A DNA stretch of 58,997 nucleotides from RUG14300 sp964391805. GTDB taxonomy: Bacteria > Bacillota > Clostridia > Christensenellales > CAG-1252. The position numbers were made by a program, and so were the translations under genes. Every line of letters begins with the position of its first letter. Within the stretch, counting starts at the first letter, position 1. The DNA is taken from the NCBI GenBank assembly GCA_964391805.1, contig CAYMNK010000012.1, positions 1 through 58,997 on the forward strand. Reading direction: 5' to 3'. Positions 43,377 to 53,404 of the stretch are shown piece after piece. Below the pieces are notes generated by a model. The model worked only from the letters and a program-made list of their open reading frames with translations, did not search any database and was not told the DNA's origin.

Positions 43377-45809
43377 TTATTTAACTTTCTTTAGATTCCA
43401 AATGCGAGAGCAGTATTCTTCTACCGCTCTGTCTGCGGCAAAGAAACCCGATTGAGCAATATTGACTAAGGACATTCTATTCCATCTTTCTCTGTCTCTA
43501 TATGCTTGGTCAACTTCGTTTTGGATGTTCGCATAGGAGCGGAAGTCTGCCATACAGAGATATGGGTCTGCCTTAGAACCGTTAAGACCGATTGTCAAAA
43601 GATTTGCGAGTTCGGCAAAGGATACTCCGCCGATACCTTCGCGCATATAGTCGATGACTCTCTTGAGGTCGATATCGTTGTTGTAGTATTTGCTCGGTGA
43701 ATAACCGTTTGATACCATTTCGGCAACTTCGTTTGAGCGGAGACCGAAGATGAAGATGTTATTACTTCCGACTCTTTCGCTTATCTCAACGTTAGCACCG
43801 TCCATTGTACCTACGGTAACGGCACCGTTGATCATAAACTTCATGTTACCTGTACCACTTGCCTCTTTACCGGCAACGGATATTTGCTCACTGATTTCAC
43901 TTGCGGGCATTATAACTTCGGCTAATGAAACTCTATAATTCTCGAGGAATACAACCTTAAGTTTGTCGCCGATGGATTTATCGTTATTGATAACCTTTTC
44001 CATTTGGCTGATCATGCGGATAACAAGTTTCGCTACATAGTAACTGGATGCCGCTTTACCTGCGAAAATATATGTGCGCGGAAGTATATCCATATTCGGG
44101 TTATCCTTGAGTTTGAGATATAAATCCAAAATATGCATAGCGTTTAGAAGTTGACGCTTGTATTCGTGGATACGCTTAACTTGTACGTCGAAGATGGAGT
44201 CTTCGGATACTACAACGTTGTTGTTATCCTTGATATATTTAGCCAATGCCTTCTTATTTTCGGTCTTAATGTCGCCCAATGCATCGAGGAATGTTTTGTC
44301 GCCTTGATAACGCATAAGGGGAGATAGGTCAGCGGTTTTGATAAAATCGTCACCGATAGTGTTGCAAAGCAACTCGGTCAAACGAGGGTTAGCTTCGCAT
44401 AACCATCTACGGTGAGTGATTCCGTTGGTTACGTTTGTAAACTTTTCGGGCGTCATCTTGTACGCATCCTTGAAAACGGTATCGGTCAAAATATCGCTAT
44501 GCAATGCCGAAACGCCGTTGACGGTGTGAGATGCATACAAGCAAAGGTTTGCCATTTTGATTTCGCCATAGCTCATAATTGCATTTTCGGTAACTCTTTC
44601 CCAATCTCCGGGGAAGGCGTTCCAAAGTTCTACGCAATAACGGCGATTCATTTCGCAAATTATTTGATGGATTCTCGGTATTTGATTTCTTACCAAATCT
44701 TCGGGCCATTTTTCGAGAGCCTCTGCCATAACGGTATGGTTTGTATAGGAAATAACCTTTTTAATGATATCCCACGCGCTTTCCCATGAATATCCGTATA
44801 CGTCCAAGAGTATTCTCATCAATTCGGGAATACAAAGTGTCGGGTGCGTATCGTTAATATGAATAGCAACTTGATCGGCTAAATTGTCGAGGTTGGGATT
44901 GAATTTTAGGTGATTCTTTATGATAGATTGGATGGAAGCGGATACGAAGAAATATTGTTGTTTCAAACGTAACGCTTTACCTTCGATATGGTTATCAGCG
45001 GGGTAAAGAATCTTACTTATAGATTCTGCAAGAGCCTTATTTTCGCTTGCCTTGAGGTATTCACCTCTTGAGAATAACTCCATGTCCAAGTCAACGGGAG
45101 CCTTAGCGGCCCATAGCCTTATGCGGTTTACTGCTTTTGTGTGGTAACCGGAAATGTGCATATCGTATGCTTCCGCTAAAATAGTGGTATAACCGGTGTG
45201 GTAGATTTTACATTGACCGTTTTCCCAATGCTCGTTAATTTTACCGCCGAAGTGAACTTCGAAGGTTTCTTCCGATCTTGGAGCGAGCCATACGTCTCCG
45301 CCTTCTTTTAGCCAAGTATCGGGCATTTCCATTTGCCAACCGTCTACTACGCGTTGTCTAAATATACCGTAATCGTATCTAATTGAAAATCCGCAAGCGG
45401 GATATTCATGCGACGTCAAAGCGTCCATATATGCTGCCGCTAATCGACCTAATCCGCCGTTGCCGAGACCTGCGTCGGGTTCGCATTCGTATAAGTCGTT
45501 GATATCTATACCCATTCCGTCCAATACTTCGGTTACCGTTTCGGTTAATCCTAAGTTATAAAGGTGGTTTTTGAGAGAACGACCGAGAAGGAACTCCATC
45601 GACATATAATAAACTTGTTTTTTCTTTTGTGCACGTATTTCGTGTTTGAAGTCCAAACGCTTATTGACCAATATATCTCTTACAGCCAAACATACCGCCT
45701 CATAAATTTGTTTATTAGTTGCATCGGCTATTCTTATGCCTTGATATCTTGAAAGAGATTTTTGAATCAACTCTTGCATCTTTTTTGCCGTAATTTTTTC
45801 TACTGCCAT
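43377..45809 (-). CDS. glgP: Glycogen/maltodextrin phosphorylase
   Basis: An 810-residue GT35 phosphorylase that releases glucose-1-phosphate from glycogen. The pyridoxal-phosphate lysine is K657 in EASGTGNMKF. GNGGLGRLAAAYMDAL and the VKRIHEYKRQLLN segment are also intact. The length matches bacterial GlgP. AGGAG precedes the ATG. It lies directly downstream of glgA in the same operon, so synthesis and breakdown enzymes are produced together. Confidence 0.96.
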   Translation of the reverse strand: MAVEKITAKKMQELIQKSLSRYQGIRIADATNKQIYEAVCLAVRDILVNKRLDFKHEIRAQKKKQVYYMSMEFLLGRSLKNHLYNLGLTETVTEVLDGMGIDINDLYECEPDAGLGNGGLGRLAAAYMDALTSHEYPACGFSIRYDYGIFRQRVVDGWQMEMPDTWLKEGGDVWLAPRSEETFEVHFGGKINEHWENGQCKIYHTGYTTILAEAYDMHISGYHTKAVNRIRLWAAKAPVDLDMELFSRGEYLKASENKALAESISKILYPADNHIEGKALRLKQQYFFVSASIQSIIKNHLKFNPNLDNLADQVAIHINDTHPTLCIPELMRILLDVYGYSWESAWDIIKKVISYTNHTVMAEALEKWPEDLVRNQIPRIHQIICEMNRRYCVELWNAFPGDWERVTENAIMSYGEIKMANLCLYASHTVNGVSALHSDILTDTVFKDAYKMTPEKFTNVTNGITHRRWLCEANPRLTELLCNTIGDDFIKTADLSPLMRYQGDKTFLDALGDIKTENKKALAKYIKDNNNVVVSEDSIFDVQVKRIHEYKRQLLNAMHILDLYLKLKDNPNMDILPRTYIFAGKAASSYYVAKLVIRMISQMEKVINNDKSIGDKLKVVFLENYRVSLAEVIMPASEISEQISVAGKEASGTGNMKFMINGAVTVGTMDGANVEISERVGSNNIFIFGLRSNEVAEMVSNGYSPSKYYNNDIDLKRVIDYMREGIGGVSFAELANLLTIGLNGSKADPYLCMADFRSYANIQNEVDQAYRDRERWNRMSLVNIAQSGFFAADRAVEEYCSRIWNLKKVK

Positions 45810-45854
45810 TTGTTTCTCCTAATTGTAGTTCAAGATTGTTCTTGAATTTGTTGT

Positions 45855-47351
45855 TTAATATTTAGATGTTATTTTTTCGTACAATTTGCGATATTCTAAA
45901 GCCGACTTTGACCAGTCGAGAGTTTCGCTCATTGCGTTATTAATGATAATATCCCAGTTTTCTTTATCTGTATTATAGGTGTCTATCGCTTGCCAAATCG
46001 ATGTAAGCATAGCGTGAGCATCGTATTCGTCGAATATAAAGCCCGTACCCTTCTTGGTTTCGAAATCGAATTGCTCGACGGAATCGCCCAATCCGCCCGT
46101 CCTTCTAACTACAGGAATGGTGCCGTAATGCATTGCAATCATTTGGCTTAATCCGCACGGTTCGAATTTCGACGGCATAAGGAATATGTCGGAAGCGCCG
46201 TAAAGTTTACTTGCAAGGTCTTTGGAAAATCTGATAATAACTCTGAGTTTAGCGCTATATCTACTTTCTAAATTCTTAAAAGCATGCTCGAATCTTTCTT
46301 CTCCCGAACCCAATATAATGAGTTGAATATCGCTTGCAAGCAGTTCTTCTGCAACTTGAAGCACGAGATCTAATCCCTTTTGGGTGGTGAGTCTCGATAC
46401 GATAGAAATCATCGGTCTATCGGGTTTGAAGCTTAAATCGAGTAGGCTACACAACTCTTTTTTATTTTCGAGTTTATCCGCTACCGTTTCGATGGAATAG
46501 TTTTTAAATAGAGATGTGTCGGTCATCGGATCGTATAGCTCGGTGTCGAGTCCGTTAAGTATACCCGATAACTTGTATTCTCTTTGTTTAAGAATATCAT
46601 CGAGACGATAAGAGAAGAAGGGGTCTAATATTTCTTTCGCATACGTCGGGCTTACGGTATTTACCGCATTCGAGCACTCAATTGCGCCCTTCATGAAATT
46701 GGTACATCCGTCATATTCGACGAGCGAAATTTTATCATAGGGCAATCCGCATATTTCGCTTGCGAGCGACATATCGAATTTACCTTGGAATTCTATATTG
46801 TGAATGGTGAATAACGTTCTAACATTTTTAAGTTTCTCCGAATGACGATAGAAGACATCGAGATATACGGGAACCAAACCTGTTTGCCAGTCGTTACAGT
46901 GAATTATTTCGGGATCGAAGTCTATTACGAGAAGTGCTTCTAAAACGGCTTTACAGAAAAACGTAAATCTTTCGCCGTCGTCAAACAGTCCGTACATGCC
47001 TTTTCTCTTGAAATAGTATTCGTTGTCGATGAAGTAATAGGTTACATTGTCGCTAATAGCCTCATAAATGCCTACATATTGATTTCTCCAACCTAAACGA
47101 ACGAAGGTTTTACCGATAAACTTAAGTGTTTGCGCATATTTTTTAGGTATGTCCGAATACATCGGAAGTATTACCCGCGCTTCAACGTTATTTTCTTTAA
47201 GTGCTTTCGGTAGAGCACCTGCTACATCTCCCAATCCGCCAGACCTTATAAAAGGGGAAGCTTCGCCGGTGACGAAAAGAACCTTTATAACTTTATTTTT
47301 CTTATTTTTTACCGTACGAGGCTTAGTGCTCGTTGATTTTGTTTTTGCCAT
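45855..47351 (-). CDS. glgA: Glycogen synthase
   Basis: 498 residues, GT5 family, adding glucose from ADP-glucose to glycogen. The N-terminal nucleotide-sugar motif reads FIRSGGLGDV in place of the usual KTGGLGDV, so the conserved Lys is Arg. HCNDWQTGLVP and the C-terminal SKFEPCGLSQ and RRTGGLGDSV are canonical. About 24 extra residues at the N-terminus (MAKTKSTSTKPRTVKNKKNK) are strongly basic and precede the first beta strand. ATG at 47351 has AGGAG; the longer frame to 47378 does not. It has its own promoter in the 173-base gap after glgD. Confidence 0.95.
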   Translation of the reverse strand: MAKTKSTSTKPRTVKNKKNKVIKVLFVTGEASPFIRSGGLGDVAGALPKALKENNVEARVILPMYSDIPKKYAQTLKFIGKTFVRLGWRNQYVGIYEAISDNVTYYFIDNEYYFKRKGMYGLFDDGERFTFFCKAVLEALLVIDFDPEIIHCNDWQTGLVPVYLDVFYRHSEKLKNVRTLFTIHNIEFQGKFDMSLASEICGLPYDKISLVEYDGCTNFMKGAIECSNAVNTVSPTYAKEILDPFFSYRLDDILKQREYKLSGILNGLDTELYDPMTDTSLFKNYSIETVADKLENKKELCSLLDLSFKPDRPMISIVSRLTTQKGLDLVLQVAEELLASDIQLIILGSGEERFEHAFKNLESRYSAKLRVIIRFSKDLASKLYGASDIFLMPSKFEPCGLSQMIAMHYGTIPVVRRTGGLGDSVEQFDFETKKGTGFIFDEYDAHAMLTSIWQAIDTYNTDKENWDIIINNAMSETLDWSKSALEYRKLYEKITSKY

Positions 47352-47408
47352 ACTTTTTTCTCCTCGGAACAAATCCATGTTGTAGAATACTTATTAATTT
47401 TTGACAAT

Positions 47409-47435
47409 CGGGCGACCTCTTATAAGAATCGCCCG
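47409..47435 (-). other. Hairpin at the 5' end of the glgA transcript
   Basis: CGGGCGA and TCGCCCG form a perfect seven-pair GC-rich stem with a 13-base loop. It lies at or just after the predicted start site of the internal glgA promoter. It may protect the 5' end, or tune read-through from glgD. There is no T-run on the transcribed strand. Confidence 0.5.
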
Positions 47436-47439
47436 TTAA

Positions 47440-47468
47440 ATAATAAAATATATTTATAAAAGTGTCAA
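47440..47468 (-). promoter_or_regulatory. Internal promoter for glgA-glgP-GH13
   Basis: On the minus strand, TTGACA (47463-47468), a 17-base spacer and TATTAT (47440-47445). It allows the synthase and degradation genes to be expressed apart from glgBCD. Confidence 0.7.
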
Positions 47469-47524
47469 TAAATTTTTTAACCTTAGTTAATCAATTTTTC
47501 CGTTTTCTTATAAAAATCGACTTT

Positions 47525-48637
47525 TTAGACCGTTTTATCCTTTACTATTACTACGGGATAGCTTTCATATCCCGATATTTCCTTATTTTCTCTAATGACT
47601 ACGTTTTTGTCGGTTATGGTGTAACTGACTCTTGCGTTTTCACCGATTACACCTCGTTCCATGACAATGCTGTTTTTGACGACTGCACCTTTTTTGACCT
47701 TTACACCACGGAAAAGAATGGAATTCTCCACTACGCCGTCTATGATACATCCGTCTGCAATTAGACTGTTTTTGACATTGGCATTTTTGCGATAAATGGT
47801 AGGAATACTATCTTTAACCTTGGTATAGATTACGCCGTCACCGTAGAAAAGTTTATTTCTAAGGTCGCCGTCCAACAACTTGAGGCTTTCGTAGTAATAT
47901 GATTTAACATCGTCGATTATTGCAACATATCCGTCTACAGGATATGCGTATATATTCAGTTCGTCTTGCTTCGCTGTTAGAATATCCTTTTCGAAATCGT
48001 AATATCCGCGTCCGTAATGATATTCCACAAGTTCCATCAATAAATCTTTCTTGATGAGGTATACGTTAAGACCTACTTGCTTCTCGTCCGAACCGGCCCT
48101 CTCGCTGATATAAATATCGTTGACCTTGCCGTTTTCGTCCGAGCGAACGACCACGCGACGTGTATTGGTCGTTAACGACTTATAGGTCATCATTGTGATG
48201 TCCGCACCTGTTTCGATGTGGCGCTTTAACATCTTCTCGAAGTCGACATTCATGGCTACGTTGCTGTTGGACAAAAGTATGTATTCGGCGTCGTTGTGGT
48301 TGATGAAACCTTGAATGCTATATAAAGCCTCTATTTTTCCTTTATATTTTTCGCGTGAAGCGTTAAGGACGAAGGGCGGGAATACCGAAATACCGCTGTT
48401 CTTACGGTTTAAATCCCAATCTCTACCCATTCTGATGTGGTCCATAAGGGAAGAGTAGTTACTTCTGGTGACTATACCTATGGTGGTTATACCGCTGTTG
48501 ACGAGATTGGATAGAGTGAAGTCTATCAATCTATACCTGCCACAGAAAGGCAAACTTGCGGTCGTTCTATGTATAGTAAGTTCGTTAAGTTTAGATTCGT
48601 TATCGCTTGCGAATATTACGCTCATCATATTATTCAT
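47525..48637 (-). CDS. glgD: GlgD, regulatory ADP-glucose pyrophosphorylase subunit
   Basis: 370 residues, homologous to GlgC but with degenerate active-site motifs. The N-terminal pyrophosphorylase loop GGxGTRL is absent (SVIFASDNESKL instead), as usual in GlgD. A left-handed beta-helix end (residues about 280-355, KNSIVMERGVIGENARV) remains. In Firmicutes GlgC and GlgD form a hetero-oligomer with altered kinetics. GGAGG lies eight bases upstream, inside the end of glgC, and only three bases separate the two genes. Confidence 0.93.
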   Translation of the reverse strand: MNNMMSVIFASDNESKLNELTIHRTTASLPFCGRYRLIDFTLSNLVNSGITTIGIVTRSNYSSLMDHIRMGRDWDLNRKNSGISVFPPFVLNASREKYKGKIEALYSIQGFINHNDAEYILLSNSNVAMNVDFEKMLKRHIETGADITMMTYKSLTTNTRRVVVRSDENGKVNDIYISERAGSDEKQVGLNVYLIKKDLLMELVEYHYGRGYYDFEKDILTAKQDELNIYAYPVDGYVAIIDDVKSYYYESLKLLDGDLRNKLFYGDGVIYTKVKDSIPTIYRKNANVKNSLIADGCIIDGVVENSILFRGVKVKKGAVVKNSIVMERGVIGENARVSYTITDKNVVIRENKEISGYESYPVVIVKDKTV

Positions 48638-48640
48638 ACA

Positions 48641-49849
48641 CTATTCCTCCGCATCAATCATCTCACCGGCTTTTATGGTTTTGCCGTCGCCAACTTTGGC
48701 GTTCGGTCCTATTAAGGCAATAGCCCATTCTCCCTTGACTGCGCTCTTTAGCATCTCGCCGATTTTGGCATTAGCACCGATTTTGGCGTTTTCTCCGACT
48801 ATGCTAAAGTATACCTCTGCACCGTCCATAACTTCTGCACCCGGGAAAATAACCGAGTTATATATCTTTGCTCTATGTCCGATTTTAGCACCGTGCGAAA
48901 TAATACTGTCCTTGACATCTCCGCAAACAACGGCACCTTCGCTGATTATTGCATTCGATACCGATGCGCTTGACGAAATGTAGTGGGGCGGTTGTGCGGC
49001 GCTTCTTGCATATATACGTCTGCTTGCATCCCCGCCGATATCGAGGTCGCATTCGTCGTCTATCATATCCATATTGGCTTCCCAAAGGGAAGAAACGGTA
49101 CCTACGTCCTTCCAATATCCCTTAAAGGTGAAAGCATATAGATTTTTACCGTCGTTTAGCATTGACGGAATGATATTTTTACCGAAATCGTTTTCGCTGT
49201 CGGGATTAGCTTCGTCGTCGATAAGGTATTGTCTTAATATGCTCCAATTGAATATGTATATACCCATCGATGCTTTAGTGCTTCTTGGATTCGCGGGTTT
49301 TTCCTCGAACTCTTCGATTTTGTTGTTATCGTCGGTATTAAGTATACCGAATCTATGCGCTTCGTCAATGGGTACATCGAATGCTGCGATAGTGCAATCC
49401 GCTCCGTTTTTCTTATGCTCCTTAAGCATTTCGGAGTAATCCATCTTATAGATGTGGTCGCCTGATAAAATAAGCACGTATTCGGGGTCGAATCTATCTA
49501 TAAACATAATATTTTGATAGATCGCGTTTGCTGTTCCTTTGTACCATTCGCCCGATTTTCCTCTTACGTACGGGGGCAAAACATAGACACCGCCGTTAAG
49601 TCTGTCAAGGTCCCACGGCTGACCGTTACCAATGTACTGATTCAGCTCAAACGGTTGATACTGAGTCAAAACGCCTACCGTGTCGATACCCGAATTGATA
49701 CAATTCGAAAGCGGAAAGTCTATGATTCTATATTTTCCGCCAAAGGGTACTGCAGGCTTGGCAACCTTTTTGGTCAAAACTCCCAAACGGGTTCCTTGAC
49801 CGCCTGCAAGAAGCATTGCAACGCATTCCTTTTTGTTCCTCGAACTCAT
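48641..49849 (-). CDS. glgC: Glucose-1-phosphate adenylyltransferase
   Basis: 402 residues, making ADP-glucose. LLAGGQGTRLGVLT (13-26) and the glucose-1-phosphate binding stretch with FEEKPANPRS are intact; KPAVPFGGKYRIIDFPLSNC follows the nucleotide loop. The C-terminal beta-helix is complete. AGGAGG precedes the ATG. It follows glgB after 69 bases without a terminator, so it is second in the operon. Confidence 0.96.
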   Translation of the reverse strand: MSSRNKKECVAMLLAGGQGTRLGVLTKKVAKPAVPFGGKYRIIDFPLSNCINSGIDTVGVLTQYQPFELNQYIGNGQPWDLDRLNGGVYVLPPYVRGKSGEWYKGTANAIYQNIMFIDRFDPEYVLILSGDHIYKMDYSEMLKEHKKNGADCTIAAFDVPIDEAHRFGILNTDDNNKIEEFEEKPANPRSTKASMGIYIFNWSILRQYLIDDEANPDSENDFGKNIIPSMLNDGKNLYAFTFKGYWKDVGTVSSLWEANMDMIDDECDLDIGGDASRRIYARSAAQPPHYISSSASVSNAIISEGAVVCGDVKDSIISHGAKIGHRAKIYNSVIFPGAEVMDGAEVYFSIVGENAKIGANAKIGEMLKSAVKGEWAIALIGPNAKVGDGKTIKAGEMIDAEE

Positions 49850-49918
49850 TATTATCCTCCTGATATTGGCGAGCGGATCGCCATATGATTATTTTATTAC
49901 GACTTATTGTCGCTTGGA

Positions 49919-51919
49919 TTACTTAGTTTTAGTTGATTTTTTAGTTGACTTTCTTTTAGGTGTAGTCGGTTTTTCGAGTGGCTTTTCGACAGGTTTTTCA
50001 ATTGTTTGCTGTGGTGTCGATTCTTGTTTTTCTTGATAACGCACCGGCTCGAAATAAATGGCGTTATAGCCTTTTAGATCGAGGGTTATATGATACGGTT
50101 CTCCGTCTACGCCTCCGTCCTGTGCACTGATTATTCTGCCGTTGGCAACGGGATAATCTCCGCCGTATATATTGTCGAAACTGTCGATTAAAACTCTATA
50201 ATCACACTTTTCGGGCACGCCGAGCATGAAGTCTTTACGGTATACCGGCGAGAAATTGAGCAAGTTGAATACATAATTACCGTTATTGCCGATACGCATA
50301 AACGCCAATATATTACGAGCGCTATCGTTGACGGATAGCCATTTGAAACCCGAGTAGTCGGATTCTCTCTCAAACATTGCGGGGTTGTACTTATATAGCG
50401 CATTCAAATCTTTGACGTAACGCAACAATCCTTGATGTTTCGGGAAATCGAGCAACATCCAATCAAGTCCCTTATTTTCGTTCCATTCGTTGAATTGACC
50501 GAATTCTCCGCCCATGAAGATGAGTTTTTTACCTGGATGTCCCATTTGATATGCATAATAGGTCTTTAGCCCTGCAAATTTTTCGTCATAACTACCCTGT
50601 TGTTTGTTTATAAGCGAGCCTTTGCAATGTACGACTTCATCATGAGATAGAGCCAAAATATAGTTTTCATTGAAGGCATACACCATAGAGAATGTCATAT
50701 TATTATGTACCGATTGTCTAAATATAGGATCGGTCTTGATGTAACGCAAGGTGTCGTTCATCCAACCCATATTCCATTTGAAGGTGAATCCCAATCCTCC
50801 CGAATAGGGGGCTTTGGTAACTCCTGCAAAGGATGTCGACTCCTCGGCGATCATTTGAACACCCTTAAACTTCGTCATAATGGAACTATTTAATTCTTGT
50901 AGGAAGGATACCGCCTCGAGATTGGTATTACCGCCGTAAATGTTTGGAATCCATTGACCGGGACCGCGACCGTAATCGAGATAGAGCATACTCGAAACAG
51001 CGTCCACTCTTATTCCGTCCATATGGAATGTGTCTACCCAGTAGTGAGCGCTCGATATCAAGAAAGAGCGAACTTCGTTTCTACCGTAATCGTACACTAC
51101 TGTACCCCATTCGGGATGCTCTCCCTTTTTCGGATCGGCATATTCGTACAATGGGCCTCCGTCGAAACGATATAGTCCGTACGCATCCTTTGGAAAGTGT
51201 GCGGGAACCCAGTCCATAAATACGCCTATACCCGCTTTGTGGCATTCGTCTACAAAATACGCCAAGTCATCGGGCGTACCGAATCTCGATGTCGGTGCAT
51301 ACATACCTGTGCATTGATATCCCCACGAGCCTGTGAATGGGTATTCCGTCAAGGGCATAAGTTCGACATGGGTATAATTCATTTCTACAAGATACGGAAT
51401 CAATTCTTCGGCTAATTTGCGATAGCTATAGCAATTACCGTCGGGGTATCTACGCCATGAGCCTGCATTGATTTCGTAAATATTCATCGGGCTAACAAAC
51501 GGATTATAATTTTCTCTTTTCTTTATCCACTCGTCGTCGGACCATTCGTGACGCATGGTGTACAGCCTACTTGCATTTTCGGGCGGTGTTTCGGTGTGTA
51601 TTGCATACGGGTCCGCCTTTAATACCGTTTTACCGTCCGAACCTTTGACTGCAAACTTATATCTATCGTACTCGTTGGCATTTTCTATAAACGCTTCCCA
51701 AATACCTACCGATATTCTATTCATATGATGTGCATCGGGATTCCATCCGTTAAAATCGCCTACTACAGAAATTTCCTGAGCATTGGGTGCCCAAACATGA
51801 AAAAGCCAGCCACTCTTGCCGTCGACTGAAACATATTTTGGACACATTAATTTATAGCTTTCGTGATTGGTTCCTTGATGAAATAAATAAATTGGTACTG
51901 AATCGTTTTCTAAAAGCAT
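49919..51919 (-). CDS. glgB: 1,4-alpha-glucan branching enzyme
   Basis: 666 residues. A CBM48 domain (about 20-115, APNAQEISVVGDFNGWN) precedes the GH13 barrel, which has DWVPAHF, the nucleophile motif DGIRVDAVSSMLY, MIAEESTSF and LALSHDEVVH. It introduces alpha-1,6 branches. The last 38 residues are a low-complexity Pro/Lys/Thr/Glu tail (EKPVEKPLEKPTTPKRK and a KSTKKSTKTK end) beyond the normal C-terminal beta domain. It is the first gene of the glycogen operon. Confidence 0.96.
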   Translation of the reverse strand: MLLENDSVPIYLFHQGTNHESYKLMCPKYVSVDGKSGWLFHVWAPNAQEISVVGDFNGWNPDAHHMNRISVGIWEAFIENANEYDRYKFAVKGSDGKTVLKADPYAIHTETPPENASRLYTMRHEWSDDEWIKKRENYNPFVSPMNIYEINAGSWRRYPDGNCYSYRKLAEELIPYLVEMNYTHVELMPLTEYPFTGSWGYQCTGMYAPTSRFGTPDDLAYFVDECHKAGIGVFMDWVPAHFPKDAYGLYRFDGGPLYEYADPKKGEHPEWGTVVYDYGRNEVRSFLISSAHYWVDTFHMDGIRVDAVSSMLYLDYGRGPGQWIPNIYGGNTNLEAVSFLQELNSSIMTKFKGVQMIAEESTSFAGVTKAPYSGGLGFTFKWNMGWMNDTLRYIKTDPIFRQSVHNNMTFSMVYAFNENYILALSHDEVVHCKGSLINKQQGSYDEKFAGLKTYYAYQMGHPGKKLIFMGGEFGQFNEWNENKGLDWMLLDFPKHQGLLRYVKDLNALYKYNPAMFERESDYSGFKWLSVNDSARNILAFMRIGNNGNYVFNLLNFSPVYRKDFMLGVPEKCDYRVLIDSFDNIYGGDYPVANGRIISAQDGGVDGEPYHITLDLKGYNAIYFEPVRYQEKQESTPQQTIEKPVEKPLEKPTTPKRKSTKKSTKTK

Positions 51920-51994
51920 AATTACTCCTTTAAAACCATAGAATAATCAAACCGCCTGTGCGACTTAATTTTTGTTTTATTACGCTATAGTTTT

Positions 51995-52023
51995 ATTTTA
52001 TCATATCAATTTGCTTTTTGCAA
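51995..52023 (-). promoter_or_regulatory. Promoter of the glycogen operon
   Basis: On the minus strand, TTGCAA (52018-52023), 17 bases, TAAAAT (51995-52000) with an extended TGA before it. The leader of about 70 bases shows no recognisable riboswitch. Confidence 0.6.
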
Positions 52024-52134
52024 TATCCTTTTTTTAATTTATTATATTTTTATTAAACAATATACATAAAATTTTGGAGGTTTTTGTGTCTAAATTCCTT
52101 AAAAAAGGATTTTTTTTGTAAAAAAGTTAACAAT

Positions 52135-53280
52135 TTAGATTTTTTTGTAAATTGCATTTTTTGCTTTATATGTGTCGCTACGCAACATCCGTTCTTTTCC
52201 GTTTTGGTCAATTATATAAAGTTCGCTTGTCGTTCCCTCGATGCCTCGAGAAACTTGGGTGTATCCGATGGTTGAATACAATATATTGCCTTCTTCGTCG
52301 GTATTTATAAAAGGCGTTCGGGCGGTAACTACCGATTTTAAAGTGAAGCACCCTTGTATTTCGCCATATATTTTGACTGAAAGTCGGTTGTTTTCAACAA
52401 AGGCAAAAACATATATGTTATGATCGGTTGAATTGGTAAATATAAAATCACTATATTCGGATACCATTGCATCCCTTGATGGTTCGACGTATTTTGCGGG
52501 ATAAGAGTGCCTTGCCACCCTTTTCGTTTTTAATCCTGATAGCAAAACGGCATTGTATAGCGTGGTCGATAATTGGCACACACCTCCGCCGACGCCTAAT
52601 GTGTATTCGCCGTCCGTTATTACTGTCGACTCCTTAAATCCGCGTGCAGTTGTCCTTGCGCCGACCGTGTCGTTAAAAGAAAAGTCGGAACCTGAAGGTA
52701 TAACTATTCCGTTTATGAATGACGATGCCAATTGAATATTGTAAACTCTTTCTTCGGAAGAATACCCGAGGTCTGTGCTAAACGACGCCATTAATTCTGT
52801 TTGGTTTTTAAGTTTTTCGAGAGTGACGACGGGCGGTGCTTCTTGGTAATTAATGTGTGAACTTGTTCCGTCGAGAACCTTAGCAATTGCTAAACACGCT
52901 TCTTTTTTATCGAATATTTTTCCGTTTTTGCCCGCTATTAATTCGAGGCAGTGGCCGTCTTTGTCTATCTTTACCGTTGCGTCAATCGGTTTTATTTCTT
53001 TTAATCGCAATGTGTGATAATAAGCCGTTCCTAAGTTTGGGGATAGGTAATTGAGTATGTTTTCTCCGTCAAGCCCGGTGTCGAGTTTCTCTTTTACAAA
53101 TTCGTAAACACCACCGATTTTGAGCCTAACGTCATCTTCTATTTGAGGCGGTGAAAAACTGTCGTTATTGTTTATGGTAAGAATCGCATTATCTTCTCCT
53201 TGTGCGTTAAACTGCGGTACGCATATAAGAATAAGTGCTAACATTATAATGCTAACGAAGGAGCAAAAGAACTTTTTCAT
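52135..53280 (-). CDS. VanW family protein
   Basis: 381 residues with a signal peptide (about 1-27) and an extracytoplasmic domain. The VanW block covers about residues 180-300: SGSDFSFNDTVGARTTARGFKES, then LGVGGGVCQLSTTLYNAVL and HSYPAKYVEPSRDA. The N-terminal part resembles the putative peptidoglycan-binding domain often found before VanW. The molecular function is unknown despite its name from vancomycin-resistance clusters; there is no resistance cluster here. No SD is visible before the ATG. It is transcribed away from the nucleosidase gene, and its stop lies close to the glycogen promoter. Confidence 0.9.
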   Translation of the reverse strand: MKKFFCSFVSIIMLALILICVPQFNAQGEDNAILTINNNDSFSPPQIEDDVRLKIGGVYEFVKEKLDTGLDGENILNYLSPNLGTAYYHTLRLKEIKPIDATVKIDKDGHCLELIAGKNGKIFDKKEACLAIAKVLDGTSSHINYQEAPPVVTLEKLKNQTELMASFSTDLGYSSEERVYNIQLASSFINGIVIPSGSDFSFNDTVGARTTARGFKESTVITDGEYTLGVGGGVCQLSTTLYNAVLLSGLKTKRVARHSYPAKYVEPSRDAMVSEYSDFIFTNSTDHNIYVFAFVENNRLSVKIYGEIQGCFTLKSVVTARTPFINTDEEGNILYSTIGYTQVSRGIEGTTSELYIIDQNGKERMLRSDTYKAKNAIYKKI

Positions 53281-53345
53281 AAGTTTAGTATTTGAATATA
53301 ATATTTTTTTATAATTTATTTATCCAAAAGAACGCGTCAAAAGAA

Positions 53346-53374
53346 TTGTAAAAAGTAGTTTAATGTTGTATAAT
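53346..53374 (+). promoter_or_regulatory. Promoter of the mtnN-trmN-rsmI operon
   Basis: TTGTAA, a 17-base spacer and a perfect TATAAT (53369-53374), with AGGAG before the ATG at 53405. Confidence 0.72.
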
Positions 53375-53404
53375 ATATTGAATCAAGTTGAGTCAGGAGT
53401 TTTT

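Noticed and set aside
52085..52134. Hairpin TCCTT/AAGGA after the VanW gene as a terminator
   Set aside because: Only five paired bases and no T-run on the transcribed strand.
52135..53280. Vancomycin-resistance cluster around the VanW gene
   Set aside because: No vanH, vanA/B, vanX or two-component genes are near; VanW proteins are common outside resistance clusters.
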